64,000 nt of DNA from Dirofilaria immitis (GCA_024305405.1 JAKNDB010000105.1:1178001-1242000); one strand, 5' to 3'; shown: positions 40,001 to 54,300, counted from the stretch's first letter. Notes: generated by a model not told the origin, from the sequence alone. Numbers and translations are program-made.

Positions 40001-42003
40001 TTCAAATTATCACGCTTACGATGACACGTAAAAATTCACGTACTTTATACACACACTCTAACATACTGTGGAGATCTGGGAAGACGACATTACACTTAAT
40101 AAACAGCAAGTCTTCAAATTTCTTCGTATAGTACTATGACACATATTTTTACCTTCTTTCTCTGCTCTTTCCTATCTTGATCATTGTCACCATGGTGATT
40201 CAATCAAAATGTTGACACATCATCGATGAGCATACAATTTATTTCATAAGTTATAGGTACTGCATATTTTGTTCATGTCTTCTGATTAATGTACGACTTA
40301 AATAGCTGAAATCTTGGATTTCGAAACTTTAGGAAGAAATATTCAATTTGGGAGAGGAAAGGAATAAATGATGTTATTCAGAAAAACATTGAGACTATAT
40401 ATTTCCTAAGAAAATATATGAAACTGAACAAAGAGAATGAAATAAAAGAGAAAAAAAGACAGTTCTAGACGATACAAATAGATTATCTTCGGATTATTAC
40501 CAATTTATTACATTTTCAACAATTTTTTTCCAAGCAAAAAAAAACAATCAGAATAAATGATGTCATCGATTCCGGAAGGTAATGCTGACTGAGCATAACT
40601 ACTGCAATACATTCCAAAACTTGGAATAGTCACATCATGTAACAAATAGAAGTGTAGGAATTTATTTGATTTGTTCTTCTTATTACAAAGTGAATACTTA
40701 CTCGATGAGGTGATTCAAGAAAGGTTGATTATATGTTGGGTATTTTTTGGGCATAAAATCACATAAATAATGCTTATTAGATGAACACAATGCACATTTT
40801 CCTATTTGATTATTTAATTATAGAAAAATAATGCAATCCAGAAATCATATCGCAATCATTGCAAGGAAAGGAACAAAATGCTTTTCAATGAAAAGAATTA
40901 GAAAAACAGGTAAACTGCTAACTTGTACATTTTGAACCGGTTTAAGAACTACAACTTAGATAAGTATTCGTTTAATGGATTATGAGATAAGCCTGAAATA
41001 CCAATGGAGTTAAAGTTATATCAATTCAATTCATACTTCAAACAATCTTCGTTTTTTTCAGGTTAGCTATAACATAATAAAAAACGAAAGAAAAAATTTA
41101 ATAGGAAAGATGTGCTTTTCTAAATAGAAAACATCACTGAAAGAAGGTGAATCAGATAAATTAAGACAAAAAAGCTGAAAAGAGCGATCATCTTTAGATG
41201 AACTTGAGAAGACGCACAAAAGTCATTTTCATGCATCGCAGAACAAAGAGAGAATGAATTCCTTTGCTTTGAAATGACCTTGCCACGATGAATTGAAATA
41301 AATGCAAATCGAGTGCCTGAACGCTCTTCCAAACATCTTTTCACATAATATTGCACATTCTTTCATCATCCTTTTTCGTCGCATCAGTATGCTGCTAATG
41401 CCACTCTTGAAAGGATTTCTAGGGCATAAATCCATTTTGTCTCATGAAATGACTCCATTCATCTCTCTCAAATATCAAGAATAAACTCAGCTGAAATTTC
41501 CCAACTATTTCTTATCCTTGTGTGAAACTATTGGTATAACCAACAATATATAAAACTTCTGCATCTCGAAACGAGATTATATATAAGACATGATTCAATT
41601 TTCTGTCATCAGCAAGGCAACAGCAGCCAACATATCATCGAAAATATACCAAGTTTACCATAAAAGTGAAAAAAGTTTAGAGCTAAATGGAAGATATGGA
41701 AAAATGAGCAAAAATTTCTCTGCATCAAACCAAGAAATGAGATGGATTTAAACTTCTTTTACAGGGAAAAAGACAGATTTGTTCATACAGTACACAGTAA
41801 ATGTAGCAAAAAGAACGAACTGTCGTCTCGTTTCTTTTGCACGAGTATAAACATCCCAACCTAAATTAACTAGTACCGGCTTCATAAAAAGCAAATTTGA
41901 GTGCCATGTGATTAAATAAAAGAAAAAATTTAGAAATGAATCTCAAAACACATAAAACAACATACCTATACGAACCTATTGCTATTACACCGCACTTTTG
42001 CAA

Positions 42004-42420
42004 ATGCATAACCTTGGTCATAATTCTTTTTCCGATCTATTATACATTCCTAATGCAGAAGAATCGCCAATCATTTTTTTTTTTCGATATGTAACAAAAA
42101 ATCGACAAAAAAGTGAAGTATATAATCAACGCATGATGTATAAAACTAATCGTGTAAATATGAATTACCTGAATTTCAATAAAAATTGATAAGCAATCTT
42201 CATATTTTTGCAGCAAAAAATTTTAATTTATAAGAGCTATATACAACGAATTCAACGAATTCCATAGAATTTCACCTAAATAAAAACTTCATATACAATA
42301 TAATGCTTTCGCTAGCCACTTATAGTTGCATTACATTTAACAAAGAAAACAAAAGTAAACGAAAAATGGAGTTGAAAAATTACATAAAAAACAGAGAAAT
42401 TTCACTGCTTCAAAAACTAA
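42004..42420 (-). pseudogene. Decayed duplicate of the terminal exons of the unknown gene
   Basis: Read on the minus strand, the stretch ending TTTATTGAAATTCAG near 42170 is followed by a sequence alignable to exon 42654-42803. Shared elements include ATTTACACGATT, TACATCATGCG, TTGATTATATACTT and TGTCGA. Next comes a piece resembling the last exon (ATATCGAAAAA, then GATTCTTCTGCATTAG). The upstream flank (42230-42420) aligns loosely to the flank of the real exon (42880-43050). Stops and gaps exclude function. Confidence 0.55.
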
Positions 42421-42513
42421 TGCAAATAACTTAAGGTAAATTTATGGTAAACAGTAAGACATATTTCATGGCAGAATTCCAAGTTTTTCACTCTTCTTAA
42501 GAATTTTAAGATT

Positions 42514-45500
42514 TCATAAAAGAGACCGAACCAACAGGTTGATGTTTTCTAATGCAGATTCTTCAGATATTAAATGTTTTTCGATCATCGATGAAACGAT
42601 TCTAAAAAAATGAGAGATTTATAATATAACCATGCGTAAATTAAAAATTTTTGAAAATTAACATTTCTAAAAATTTCTTTGAACCTTGTGATATCAATGT
42701 CAACAAAAACCATTCGCACAAAATCAGTACCATCCGGTTTCGAATCAAGCAAAATACATAATCGGCGCGAGATGTATGTACCAATTGTGCAAATACGAGC
42801 AATCTGAATTTCAATAAAGGTTTGTAAACAACCGGTTATTTTCTTGAAGCAAAAAAGATAACATTTCAAAGAAAAGTCATAAATTAAAATTTATGGTCGA
42901 TATAAATTGGTTTCCAACAAAATTTCATAGAACTTAATTCACAAATTCACATATAACATGATAGTTCAGCTAGCTAATTAATTTACAATTGTATTAATGT
43001 GCAAACAAGAATAGAAATACATTTGAAAAATAAGTTATATATAATCAAAGAGAAAAAACTGATACTATAAGAAACAATGAACTAAATTAATAAATTCAAA
43101 ATATTAACCTTAGTTTTTAAAACATGAAATTAAAAAAAATGTTTTGCAAGCAACATTTTTTCAAATTACCACCAATATTTTTCTGAAACCAGTTGAGCTT
43201 GTGGTAAACACGAAAAACGAAAAAGAAAGTTACCTCAATTCCAGATGAAGTTGATAAGCTGGTTGCAGCAGATTCAAAGTTTAATAATTTATGAGCAGGA
43301 ATAAATGATGAAATAATTTCCAGAGATATTTTATTCTCTAAAATTGCTTGTAGTGATTGACTCAAAGACTTATATTCAGTGTCCTCTTCCTCATCCGTTC
43401 GACAGAATGATAGTAATACAGTCTTCGATCGCTGTGAAATATTGTTCAAATTAAGCATGGAAACTGGCACACTATCTGGAATGCCATAAGAAGCTCCACT
43501 GCTTAGCAAACGAAGAGGCCATTTATTCGTCTTTAACACCAAGGATTTCTTTACAAAGAGAGCAACTAACGAAGTAATACTATGGCCTGCAATTATCGTT
43601 TTTTTGTAGAATCAAGAGTTTGAATTATCATTTTTTACTATTCCTCATTTATGAGAATCTGAATGATTGTATTTTATTTTTACGGATGTATTCAGCTTCG
43701 AGTCACAAGCAACCATAACAATGATATTTTTACAACCAACATATTAAAAAAACCCTTTCCTTTTTTTTCTTAATTCCTTCAAAACCAACTAAAATTTATT
43801 TTACTTAGAAAATATTAATATTAGTCCAGATAAAAGATTTCAAATAAAAGATTGTCAAGCATTTTTTTCAAATAAAAGATTGTCAAGCATTGAAAAAGTA
43901 AGTTTCTTTAACAGACGATTTTAAACTAGAAATCATAAAGAAAAAAAATTGCATCTTGCAACAAATACTAAACTTTACTTCTCCCATTGCTTAGCTATCA
44001 AGCATTGAAATGCTTAATCAGCTTTTTCCTATTTCGGCGAACATCATATGAAAATATCCAGAAGCATTTTCATAATATTAATTTCTCACGAAAAATAATG
44101 ATGAAATTCATCATATTTCGTGAAAGTAATGAAATATAATGAAATTCACTATATTCTGTGAGAGAACAAAGAAGAAATAAAAATAAACATATCATACATA
44201 AAATAATCATATGAACAGAAATTTTCACGCAAAAATCACCTGTTAAATAAAACAAAGATCTTTTATGCGCACTGCTGGTAAATCGCGGAAAAGATTCCTT
44301 TGACATATTCACACCATCGATTATTGCACCACGTACAAAATGAGGTGGAGAAACCTAGAAAATGTATTTAGAAGACAAAATATTTAGCCATTTCTTAAAT
44401 AGGCACTGCTGAGAAATTGTATACAGACAATATATAGCCGACCACATTAGTTCAATACAGCCAGAAATAAACGGAGCTGATCCATAATAAAGACTAATAA
44501 TTTCAAAAACCAATCAGCAATTGAAAGGAACAGTCTGATGATTATTTTTCGAAGCAGCCATAAGACCGAATTTATCAATATTAGGATAAAGACTATATAA
44601 GATCCTGATGAAAAGTTAATTATAATTATTACATTGAGGATGTTTCCATTGAATTCCTCACGAAATAATTTCTGGAGAGCATATTGCAAACTGGCAGGAA
44701 GTCCTATGAGATGTGCATTTGAAATTGAAGGTTCTATCTGGAAAGAACAAAACTATATTTATTTTAATGTTATTTTTAATCAATAAAATTCATACAAAAC
44801 TTTCAGCTTGTCAGGCTTATTCACAATTATATTTGAACTCAAATGAATGATAACTTAATAGAAGATTTTAATTAGTGACAAATGATACCTTCATCATACC
44901 CACTTTTTCCAAAAAAAATGTGTGTTTGTTCTTTTGTTCACCATTCACTTCATTATCCGAGGGAATGACGACTTCACGCACAGTGCTTGCCGATAAATCG
45001 TTAGGTAACCTTAAAGCATCCAGCAATCCTTTACTTTCGTCCAACATACGTTGTCTCAATTCACGATCACGCGATACAGTTCCTGCCTGCGAATAAAAAC
45101 AATTCCATGAAACTAAAAAAAATTTCAATTTGATGCTATTTTATATTTAATAAATTTTTCATATAAATAAATAAGAGAATTCTTTTAAAATTTGTGCACT
45201 TGAACGAACCAATTAACAAAAACAGCACCTCAATCGAAGAATCACGCCATTTCGTATAAATATCCCACCACTTATGATAATTGGTAGCAATACTTACAAC
45301 ATCAACTTCTAATCTTCTGAAATGACCAGTTTTTCAACAAATTCTGATTGCTGCAATGATTAAAACTATATTCTGTTGCACCCTGCTATTATTAACAATA
45401 TGACAATAAACTCCATGAACCGAATAACAAATAACAAGCAATTCAACACTAAATCGCAAAAATAAAGCTTGAACTTGGACAAAATCCTTGTTTTAAAAAA

Positions 45501-46265
45501 ACCCACCATGTTAAGAAATTTAATCCTCGCTTAAATATTCATTTCACGGATTTACCAGAATTAACCTATAGTCATTTCCGCTTGAATTTTAAGTTTACCT
45601 CGCTTCAAGCATGCATTTAAGTTCTTTCATATCTTCAAAGCGATAACGCAAATCCAAGAGAGGATCAACAACGTGGATCGCGGATTCATCATTGCAAAAT
45701 CGACATGCCAAATGAGTCATACTTCTGGACGACTTATAAACAAACGTTCTTACCCTCATGATTATCTTCTGAAAATTGCTTTCGTGGTTTATTTCCCGAA
45801 CAGTCTGAAAGTCCACTGTATTTGAGTCTTATTAGTATTCTGAAATTATAGAATTCATGCGTTTATTTGCAAGGAACACTGCTTTCAATTAAAAATTTTA
45901 ATTTTCTTACAATTTTGGAATCTTGTAATAAGAAAAACTCAGACATTTACTTCAAAAGATAGTGAGAATATGGAACATCAATGCATAAATTTTCTCGGAG
46001 GATAACTAATGATGGCAGTTTTTATCAATAAAACTCCCATGATATCAAAACTTTTCACAAAATAACAGCAAAGGTTGAGGCCTAAGCTGTTTAGACTAAA
46101 ATGGAGATTTAAGCGATATGAAAGATAAGGCATCATTATATTTAAGCCTTGTGAATTACATTATAAGGATTCCTGAGTGAAAGGAAAAATAAAATACAAA
46201 AGTTCATAAACAAACTCAATATGCTTCACCGAAGGTAAATCGCTGGGAATGATTTCAAAATTCCG
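42514..46265 (-). CDS. Unrecognised multi-exon gene
   Basis: Proposed exons: 46212-46265, 45599-45804, 45229-45316, 44889-45086, 44633-44737, about 44440-44604, 44240-44354, 43227-43607, 42654-42803 and 42514-42601 (TGA at 42514). Readable motifs include SDLPSVKHIEF, MKELKCMLEARRLEVDVV, NYHKWWDIYTKWRDSS, GLPASLQYALQKLFREEF, YGSAPFISGCIELMW, HFVRGAIIDGVNM, RLLSSGASYGIPDSVPVS and TIGTYISRRLCILLDSKPDG. Phases fit across most junctions, and the amino-acid content is that of a folded cytosolic protein. The family is not recognised. The 5' start is unresolved. Around 44440-44604 a TGA lies in the otherwise sensible frame and the preceding intron would be only ~28 bp, so a sequence error there is likely. 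The junction between the last two exons is also one base out of phase. Confidence 0.65.
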
Positions 46266-46435
46266 CTAAACCGAGTAAGAAACGTAAATAGACAGTAAAA
46301 TGAAGAACACATAAACATTCAAAAATTTGAAATATCGAAATATCATATAAAGTATAAAAAAACATCCAAATTTTAATAAAATATAAAATCCAACTCTATG
46401 TCAGACTTATATATTTTATAATAACGTAGTTACAG

Positions 46436-47510
46436 TCACTGAAAATAAGGTGGCCTTTTCAATTCGATACCATATTCAGCAAGCACGGGCTCCAACAACT
46501 CCGAGGTCAACGTGTAACGGGTTTCTTTGGTTCCCTTTTTGTTTGTCCCAATCCTTTCATGCGCGCCTAAATAGTTTCCAAGAAATGATCAACATAAAAG
46601 AAACTAATATATATGTAATTCCTAAATACCTATAGCATCTAAAAATTGCTCAGTATTAATTTTAAACGTTTTAAGCTAAGTAATTCATTCAACCATTCAG
46701 AGAAAATCATATTATATGCATTTAAAAATTAAAGAAGATACCTTGTCTTTGGTACTTTCAAGCTTGACAGCTTTTTAGCTATTTTTTCTTTGCAGATCAA
46801 CATGGATAAGCAATTCGAATTGTTCACTCTAAATTGAGAAAGAGATGCCTAATCTCCTTTTCATTCACTTATATAAAGAACAAAGAAATACAACTACCTG
46901 TTGCATAGCATCCAAAATAATATCCGAAGTAAACTTTTGAGCCGCAAGTGAAAACAAACGTATAACCCGCGAGTCTGCACAATCAACCCCACTTTTCTTC
47001 ATATAATGGATTGTAACAGCGTCCGGTATCGTTGGCACGTAATTGTCTAGATCATTAACAAAATCTCTGAAATTTGTGTCATTTTCAAAATATTAATTCT
47101 ATAATTAGTGACATATTATAAAATATTTTGATAAATTAGAAATAATAGAAAATAGCCGTTAATCTTTCTATCTATAAAACTATGCCAAAACATGGCTGAA
47201 TGCAGGGATTGTCATGTGATAGAATTATTTCGATGTTGATATAAAAACTTATACAGAGATCGGCGACAATGCATGCATGCATATATTGCGCTGCCAATTC
47301 GTATTTACATACTAACCTGAGAGATGTGCCCAACGGAACGGAACTATTGGCAAGTGAAACTGCATTTTGCGAATCCGGAAGTGATTTCTGCTGATTAACG
47401 ACCGGACGTATACTCGAGATGTTTGACGTCAATGTTTGCACTGATGATGTAATGTCCTTTACTTCGGATACAATTCCCAATTTGCGGTCATCCGATAACT
47501 GACTATGCAT
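46436..47510 (-). CDS. TAF10: Transcription initiation factor TFIID subunit 10 (TAF10)
   Basis: Histone-fold subunit of TFIID and SAGA-type complexes in the nucleus. Exons 47317-47510, 46898-47066 and 46436-46566 are in consistent phase. The first exon (64 codons, Ser/Gln-rich) is the variable N-terminus. The second carries the signature [17 protein letters not shown] followed by [16 protein letters not shown] and ILDAMQQ. The third carries the conserved end, [20 protein letters not shown] then KRPPYFQ and stop. In the third exon a 5-base run at 46536-46540 must be 6 bases for the frame to continue; as given, the frame stops at once. ATG at 47510 is the first ATG of the frame. The total is about 164 codons, usual for invertebrate TAF10. 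The unknown minus-strand gene begins ~170 bp beyond its stop. Confidence 0.93.
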
Positions 47511-48339
47511 CTTCAAATCTTAAGATTAATCTAGGAAATAACAATCAGCTTAACCTCTATGGGGAACGATAATAGTAAAACAAATCACTCTAGCTGGGAA
47601 CAGAATTAGCAATAAAGAACCAATTCTCTAAGAAAATGGAATGCAACGTGAAAAATGAATGATCGAGCAGTATGTTATTCCAGGAAACCTTTAAAACCAC
47701 GAATAAAAAAGTGGAATGAAGAATGCCATAATGATCTCGCATTGCTCCTCTATTTAACTTCTGGTATTTCACGGCTGGCGCTTGTGTAATCCTTATGTTT
47801 AGTGTTTAGTCAGTGGGGTTGCTCATCAAATTTCAGTTTGCGTGTGTGAGTATTTGGGTTTTATTCTGCGTTCATAGAGGAGAAAAAAAGAAATATTGGG
47901 ACGCTTGAATAAATCAAAACATTCTGCCTGTCAGTTCTTCACTAAATTCTATTGTTAAAGAAGCGAAATGAAGAGGAACATTGACAAGTGAAAAACACAG
48001 TGGTGCATACAAGTTTTTGCTTAGGAAGTTAGTGATTTTAGTAATTATTCATTGTGAAACTTTGAGTCGCATATACTTTTTTATTGAATTCTATCTGTTG
48101 AATTAATGATTGAGTGATAAACAAATTATGCAAATCAATATATATTAAATTTGCTCTAAAAAATTTGACTTATTCAGTGATTTACGTGAATTCAAGAGAA
48201 ACGGAAAAAAATTTATGGCAATTACTTGGATTAATTTTTTTTCTGAATAGCTAAAATTTGGGTTTGAATCACCGTTATATTCTTGATTAATTGACGCTCT
48301 GTTATCCTTTCATCGCTTTATCTGTTTTACAGATTAATT
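47511..48339. promoter_or_regulatory. Divergent intergenic region between TAF10 and ACBD3
   Basis: 829 bp separate the two ATGs, which point away from each other, so both promoters must lie here unless either gene is transcribed from farther upstream. A TTTTACAG at 48325-48332 sits 7 bases before the ACBD3 ATG and fits a spliced-leader acceptor. No TATA-like or other element was identified with confidence. Confidence 0.5.
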
Positions 48340-51300
48340 ATGGAGAAGCAAGCATCGGAACAAAATCATGACACTACTGTTTCAGAAATCGATTTAATTA
48401 TAAATAAATTTAGAGCACCATTGGAGGATGTATATAAATTAGCTGTATCTTTTTATCGAGGTATTGTTTTCATAACATTAAATGACATCTCTATAATATT
48501 AGCAGGATTTTGTCAGCATTTATAAATTAAACAATATATCATAATAATCAGTACAAGAGTGTTATATGGTGATTTCTTCTAGAATTTCTTTTACTATATC
48601 ATGTTTGATAATACTAAGCTCGTTCTCGTAATATATATGTATATATAGCTTTTCTAGAAAGAAAAATCTTTTTCCAGAAAGAAAACAAAGTTATGAACTT
48701 ATGATACCATATGAAAAGCGACTGTTATTTATGGCATATTCAAAGCAGGTTCGTTACGGTCCTTATAATGATGCAGCTGCAGATGATTCGGGATGGTTCG
48801 ATCTCGTTGGCAACGATAGAATGTAAGACGCTAGTTAATTAGTTATTTTGGACACAATTTCTTAAACACTGTTTATTTGTTTATTTTGATATCAAAAACT
48901 ATTTTTCCCGAAGCAAAATTTCCTGACAAGAGTCTTAAAATTCAATGAATAATGGAAATCAGCACGTCTAAGTAGCATTTGTGAACGATTATATATTAAT
49001 ATGTCCACTGACGCTTAAGAATTAGTCTGACAGCAAAAATTGCTTAAATTTTGCAGAACAGCAGTTATTTTGAATATTTATTTTAATCTTTTGCAATGAG
49101 TATTTGTTTTAAATTCTCAGAAAGCATGGGAATAGTCTAAATAAAAGATTTCTGTTGATTTGGATTAACGAGCAATAAGTAATAAAAGTGTGAATGGTAA
49201 AAGTCTGGGATAGAATTTTTTTACTACGCCTCACGAATCCAGAAGGTACTTTCATGGCTGAAGTTTCAAATAACAGGACTGTTTTTGAGAAGCCTTATTT
49301 TTAATGCAATATATTCTAATGATTAATAATATTTTAAGGTTTCACTGAATTCAAATATTATAGTAAAAAAATTTTTCGAAAGTATTTTTTTGATTACAAT
49401 TCATTTTCTTAAAATTTATTTTCAACAAAGAATTGTCTAGTTTATAGAAGAATTAAACTTACGCGTACATATTTAGAAATATGTGCTATTTAATAACTGC
49501 GAAATACATATACATGTATAGTAAATACATGCATATATTTGAATGCATACGAACAATTCAATCACACTTGTATACTCATGTGTTCATATTAAAATTTTCC
49601 ATATATTTGTCACTTAAGTTGATTTTTAATATTTATAAAATTTCATCCTCCATTTTTTCTTACGCTTAGTAGTTTTTCCCTCCGGAATTATGAAGAATAT
49701 TCTGTTCAGAAACTGTCGTACTTAAAAAATTATCAGATTTTCTTTGAGTTTTATTTATGTTTTTGTAAAGTTGCGCAAAATTTTCTCCATTGTGCTAAAC
49801 CACGACATATTACAAAAGAATTATGTTTTCATGTTTTCAAATTCATATAAATAAGTTGATGTATTTTAAAAATGATTTTTTTTGTTTAATCAGAATATTG
49901 GTTACATTATTTTTGTTTGATCTGAATATTAATTATACTATTGAAGAAAAATATCTTAAAGACTAATTTTTAATGTTGGAATTCTTGAATTTTCGAAGAT
50001 TGACAGAACAGAGCGATCTTAGATCTTGTTATATGTGTGCTACCGAATGACCTAGAGCAAGAGGCTGTCCGTACTTCTTCAAACATTGATTATTACTAAT
50101 AGTTTATCAATCTGATAAGACGAAGTTATAATTACGAGAAAAAATGTTAAATAACTAACTGAAGTATGGTACCATCAGATAAGTTTTTTTTTTTTTTTTT
50201 AAGAATTAGTCTAAAAGGAAATCGCTCCTTGTGCAATTTCTGCAACCTAAATTTTTTCTTACGTTTTTGTTTAATTTTATATTTTTATAGAATTTTTGGC
50301 ATAATTGCACATTTTGTTGCTGATGATAGTCATGATATCATCCGAATTGTATCTTTAATCCAGTCATTCCAACATTCATATCGTGTACATATTTTAAGCG
50401 TCCTGAAAGAATTAGTATATATCGACGCTACTTGTTCTTGTCTTTTCTCACTGCGACATTATTATTATTCAAACAACATATGAAATCAAGATCCAAAGGA
50501 AATAACTGCAACTAATCTAGAGAAATGAAGTTAAAATATATCCATTTTAAAAGTTGATGACTCTACATTTTTATCATTTTTAGAGCACTTCACGTTCATT
50601 TTTATTTTATGCATTCTTTTTGCAACCTTTAAAATTTCTGTATTAAGAGGTTCTGGCAGTTTTCACTCAAATAAAAGTTAATTTCCAGAAGCCTGCCATT
50701 TTTCTGGAATTCAAGAATTAAAATATTCCAGTAATAGATTAAGTTAATACCAATAAATGAAAGAAAAATCTCTCTCTTAAGAATTGTCCGGTTTCGTTTT
50801 TAGCACACACTAACTTAGAACGTTGTTTTGGAATTTAGGAGAATTTTAGTATTATTTAAAAAAAAGATAATGAAATCACCAGGCATAGCTTGTCTATTAT
50901 TTTTGCATTTATAAGAAATGCTCCTGCCTATGCGAAGTATGTTGTGCATAGAAAGATGCAGATGTTCAATGATGTTTTATTCTTTTTATGAAAGTGCCCA
51001 TTACTAAACAAAGGCAATAGACATTTTAAGTATAAGACTGATTTTAATAACTGATGAAATGTTGATCGAATATGGACTTGTTTTTTTAATTTTAATTGAG
51101 CATTTTGTTGTCTGTTCTATAGAATTTAAACTTGTTTTAATATTTGAATTTTGAAGAAATAGTAATAGAAGTCAGTAATTGAAATTTATATGACTCTTTT
51201 GTTGAATTTTTATTTTATGTATTAAATCTGTTTTTCGTGGCCCTGGTAATATAAGCTTTATCATATTCTTCGCTTATTCTCTCTTTGCTTCTTCCCTCAG

Positions 51301-54300
51301 CTCTCAGTTTTGAAGGACTTGTTAATCATTGCTTTTCGCCAATTCAAGGACTTTGTATCCAAACAGCTTTAAAACGACCCAAAGTAGTCCTCACTGAGGC
51401 GAAAAAGTCAACCCATCGTATCAAAAACTTATCTCAAAAAATGGTGCAAGCTAAAGATTTTTCTTACTACATATCTGAGCTAGTGTGAAATCATTTATTA
51501 ACATTTTGAACATCCAATCCTATTCCTGTCTTTCATCAGCTTATCCTTATCAGGTCATTTTATGCCGTCCTTGCTTACAAATTCTTATACATATATATAT
51601 ATGTATATATTCATCCTCGATTTTTTAGAAAAATTTAGAAGTTTTCTAAACTTCCAATATCATAGAATTAAAAATATACATTGAAATGACCTCAGCAGTG
51701 ACATTGCTAATTTGTCGATTTTTAAATGATGGAAATGTTCATATCTTTTTTTGCATTTTGTGAGACCATGTTTTTGTTGAAAAGTTTGGGAATCCTTTTG
51801 TAATTAGATTCTTTTTTTTTCTGTATCTGAGTTATAATCATTTTTCAATCCAATGTTGTTGAGAAATTATATTTGTTGTCCAGAAAAGTTTCTTCAAACT
51901 TTCTAATTTTTTATTATGATTTTGTGACCGAATATAGTAGTGAGACTAAAGCAAACTACGTTCGTAGTACAAAACTCACGAATTGGAAATGCAAACAACA
52001 AATACATTTGATATTTCTGTTACTGACCAGACGTTAAGTATTGAACAATTTATTCTGTCTTGTTGATGTAATAAACAGCGGTGCCATTGTATTTTAATGT
52101 TTTTTATTTACGTCTTTCTCTTACTTCAGTCCTCCATTGTTGTGCTCATCTGATTTACTTAATAGATTTATTCAAAATAAAAAGTACTTAATATCATTTT
52201 GTAATTGATTGAAACGATTATGTTGCTTGTTTGCTAAGCGAATGATTAAAAATATATTAAAAATGTTATCTTTACTTCGTTATCAGATTTTGCATTTTGG
52301 GAAGGCCTGGAAAGACTTGGGTAACAAGAGTACTTCTGGTAAATATCTCCAAGATTTTTAATCACCACTCAGTTATCAGATTTTGCATTTTAGGAAGGCC
52401 TGGAAAGACTTGGGTAATTTGAGTACTTCTGATGCAATGTCCGCGTTCATAACGCTATTGGATATTATTTGTCCACAATTTCGTGATTTTGTCAGTGAAC
52501 ATTTACAGTCACAAAAGAATTTCAAAAGGTAGCTTTATTTCTGATATGCGCTATTTCAAATTATTAGGATTGTGCACATATTGAAGACAATATAGAATTT
52601 TTAACACTTTTGAAGTATTGCCATGTCCTCATTTAATAAGTTAGAAGTGCTGCTCAACTTGTTAATAATATCGAATCATTAAAAATTGTCTACTTGCAGT
52701 GAAGAACAGCAACAAAATAATGTCCAACCGGCTGCTTCTCAAGCGATAAATGATATGGAAAAATTTGAAGCACAGCGGTATAATTTTTATTTCATTTCAT
52801 TAGTGATTTTATAATACGAACTGTGCCATTTGCTTCAGCTATCTATCATATTCATAACGCGGAAGATAATCTTATTATAGACATCTGAAAGTTCCCCTTC
52901 GAATAATCTGTTATCCATTGGATTTGAAATTAACTTGCTCCAATCTAGTATGTCTAAAATGGATAAAGTAAGATGAGGTTTCACGTCATTTGTTTGTAGA
53001 AATTATTTTTTTCTTTTTCTTACTGAGGAAAATTATGAATCTTCGATTCATGAGCAATAACATTGGTGATTTTCTCCTGTTTTGCAGGCAACAAATTCAA
53101 GAAGCTCTCAATCATCAAACATATCATCAGTTTCGCGCATATGCTCAACAACAGTTTGTAGGCGATCCCATCCAGGTTTGGAGTTACTTCATCTGTCTAT
53201 GTTAATTTTGCAGCATTTAAACATTCCAATGGTTGCTTACAAACTTTTATATTCTTAAACGCGTAATAATTCTATGATTTGAATTAACTGGACTGGATTT
53301 ATCTCTGTTATTCGTGCTTCTAATTCAGTTTTTACAAAGGTTTAAATTTCTCGGAATTTCGTGAATTCTAAATGTGGTCTTAAAAATATCGAGAAATTTG
53401 CCTCCAAGCAATCTTTCTGTGAATTTTAGCAATGGATTTATGTCCTGCGGAGAATAAATTCAAACCAAATATTTAGTTTTTGGTTCTTCATCTGAAAGGT
53501 GATAAACCAAATATTGAAAATTATGATTGAAATACCGCAATAAAATTTAGAAAACATATTACAAATGTACATGAAACAAATAATTACTTGATGATTATCA
53601 ACAGAACAAAAAATATAACAGCAATATGCAATTGCGGATGTTATAACGTTTTACTGTTATTTGTAGTTGGACACTTTACCATAAAGAATTTTGCTATGAA
53701 AAGAAAAAAGAATGAATAAGTAATATAAAATACACATTGCTTCAGTTTCAAAGCGCACTTTGCTAAAGCGGTAAGACGCAACTGATAATGGCAGATTCCT
53801 TAATTAATAGATGAGTAAATGCAATGTAATAACATGAGTTTTTGAGTGCAGTTTCGATGCGAAAATTCATCTATAAGTGCTCAGCATTTCATAAACGGAG
53901 AATCAAAGAAATAGAGAAATTAGGACATGAAGAGAGTCAAGTAACTATTTGAAATTTAAAAATTGCGATTTTTTTCTTTTTTGATGAATGATTGGCCTAA
54001 TTGTCACGTCTGTTTGATCGAATGTTTCTATTGGTAATAGTACGTAGAGAGACCATTATCAAGTCATTTTTGGAATTCCAATTATTTCAAATATTGTGAA
54101 GAAAAGAATTTAAAAAACACCTTAGGCTAGCTTATAATAAAAATTCCGGTATACACAAGGAATTTCAGTTAAATCACTTCAATTATCCAGGAATTTTTAT
54201 ATTTTAGTATACATAACAGTAGTATTTAAATTCAGTTTGATAAATTGATTAGATCGCTCACATTAGATTCAATCCGGAACGAAACACTTGTTTTAAATAT

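Larger units (their letters stand above)
31351..42513. other. 11-kb region without supported genes
   Basis: This lies between the first FERM-gene exon and the stop codon of the unknown gene. Open frames here (for example 37700-37963 and 38026-38307, plus) show no family motif, no flanking splice pattern and AT-driven composition. Contents that can be named: a CA-rich microsatellite at 34523-34690, an AT run at 36988-37008, a long imperfect hairpin at 35301-35398, and a degenerate copy of downstream exons at about 42004-42420. Confidence 0.6.

Noticed and set aside
41998..42189. 63-codon plus-strand frame
   Set aside because: Lies antisense to the decayed exon copy; explained by that duplication.
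43837..43892. Direct repeat of TTCAAATAAAAGATTGTCAAG
   Set aside because: Small intronic tandem duplication without other signal.
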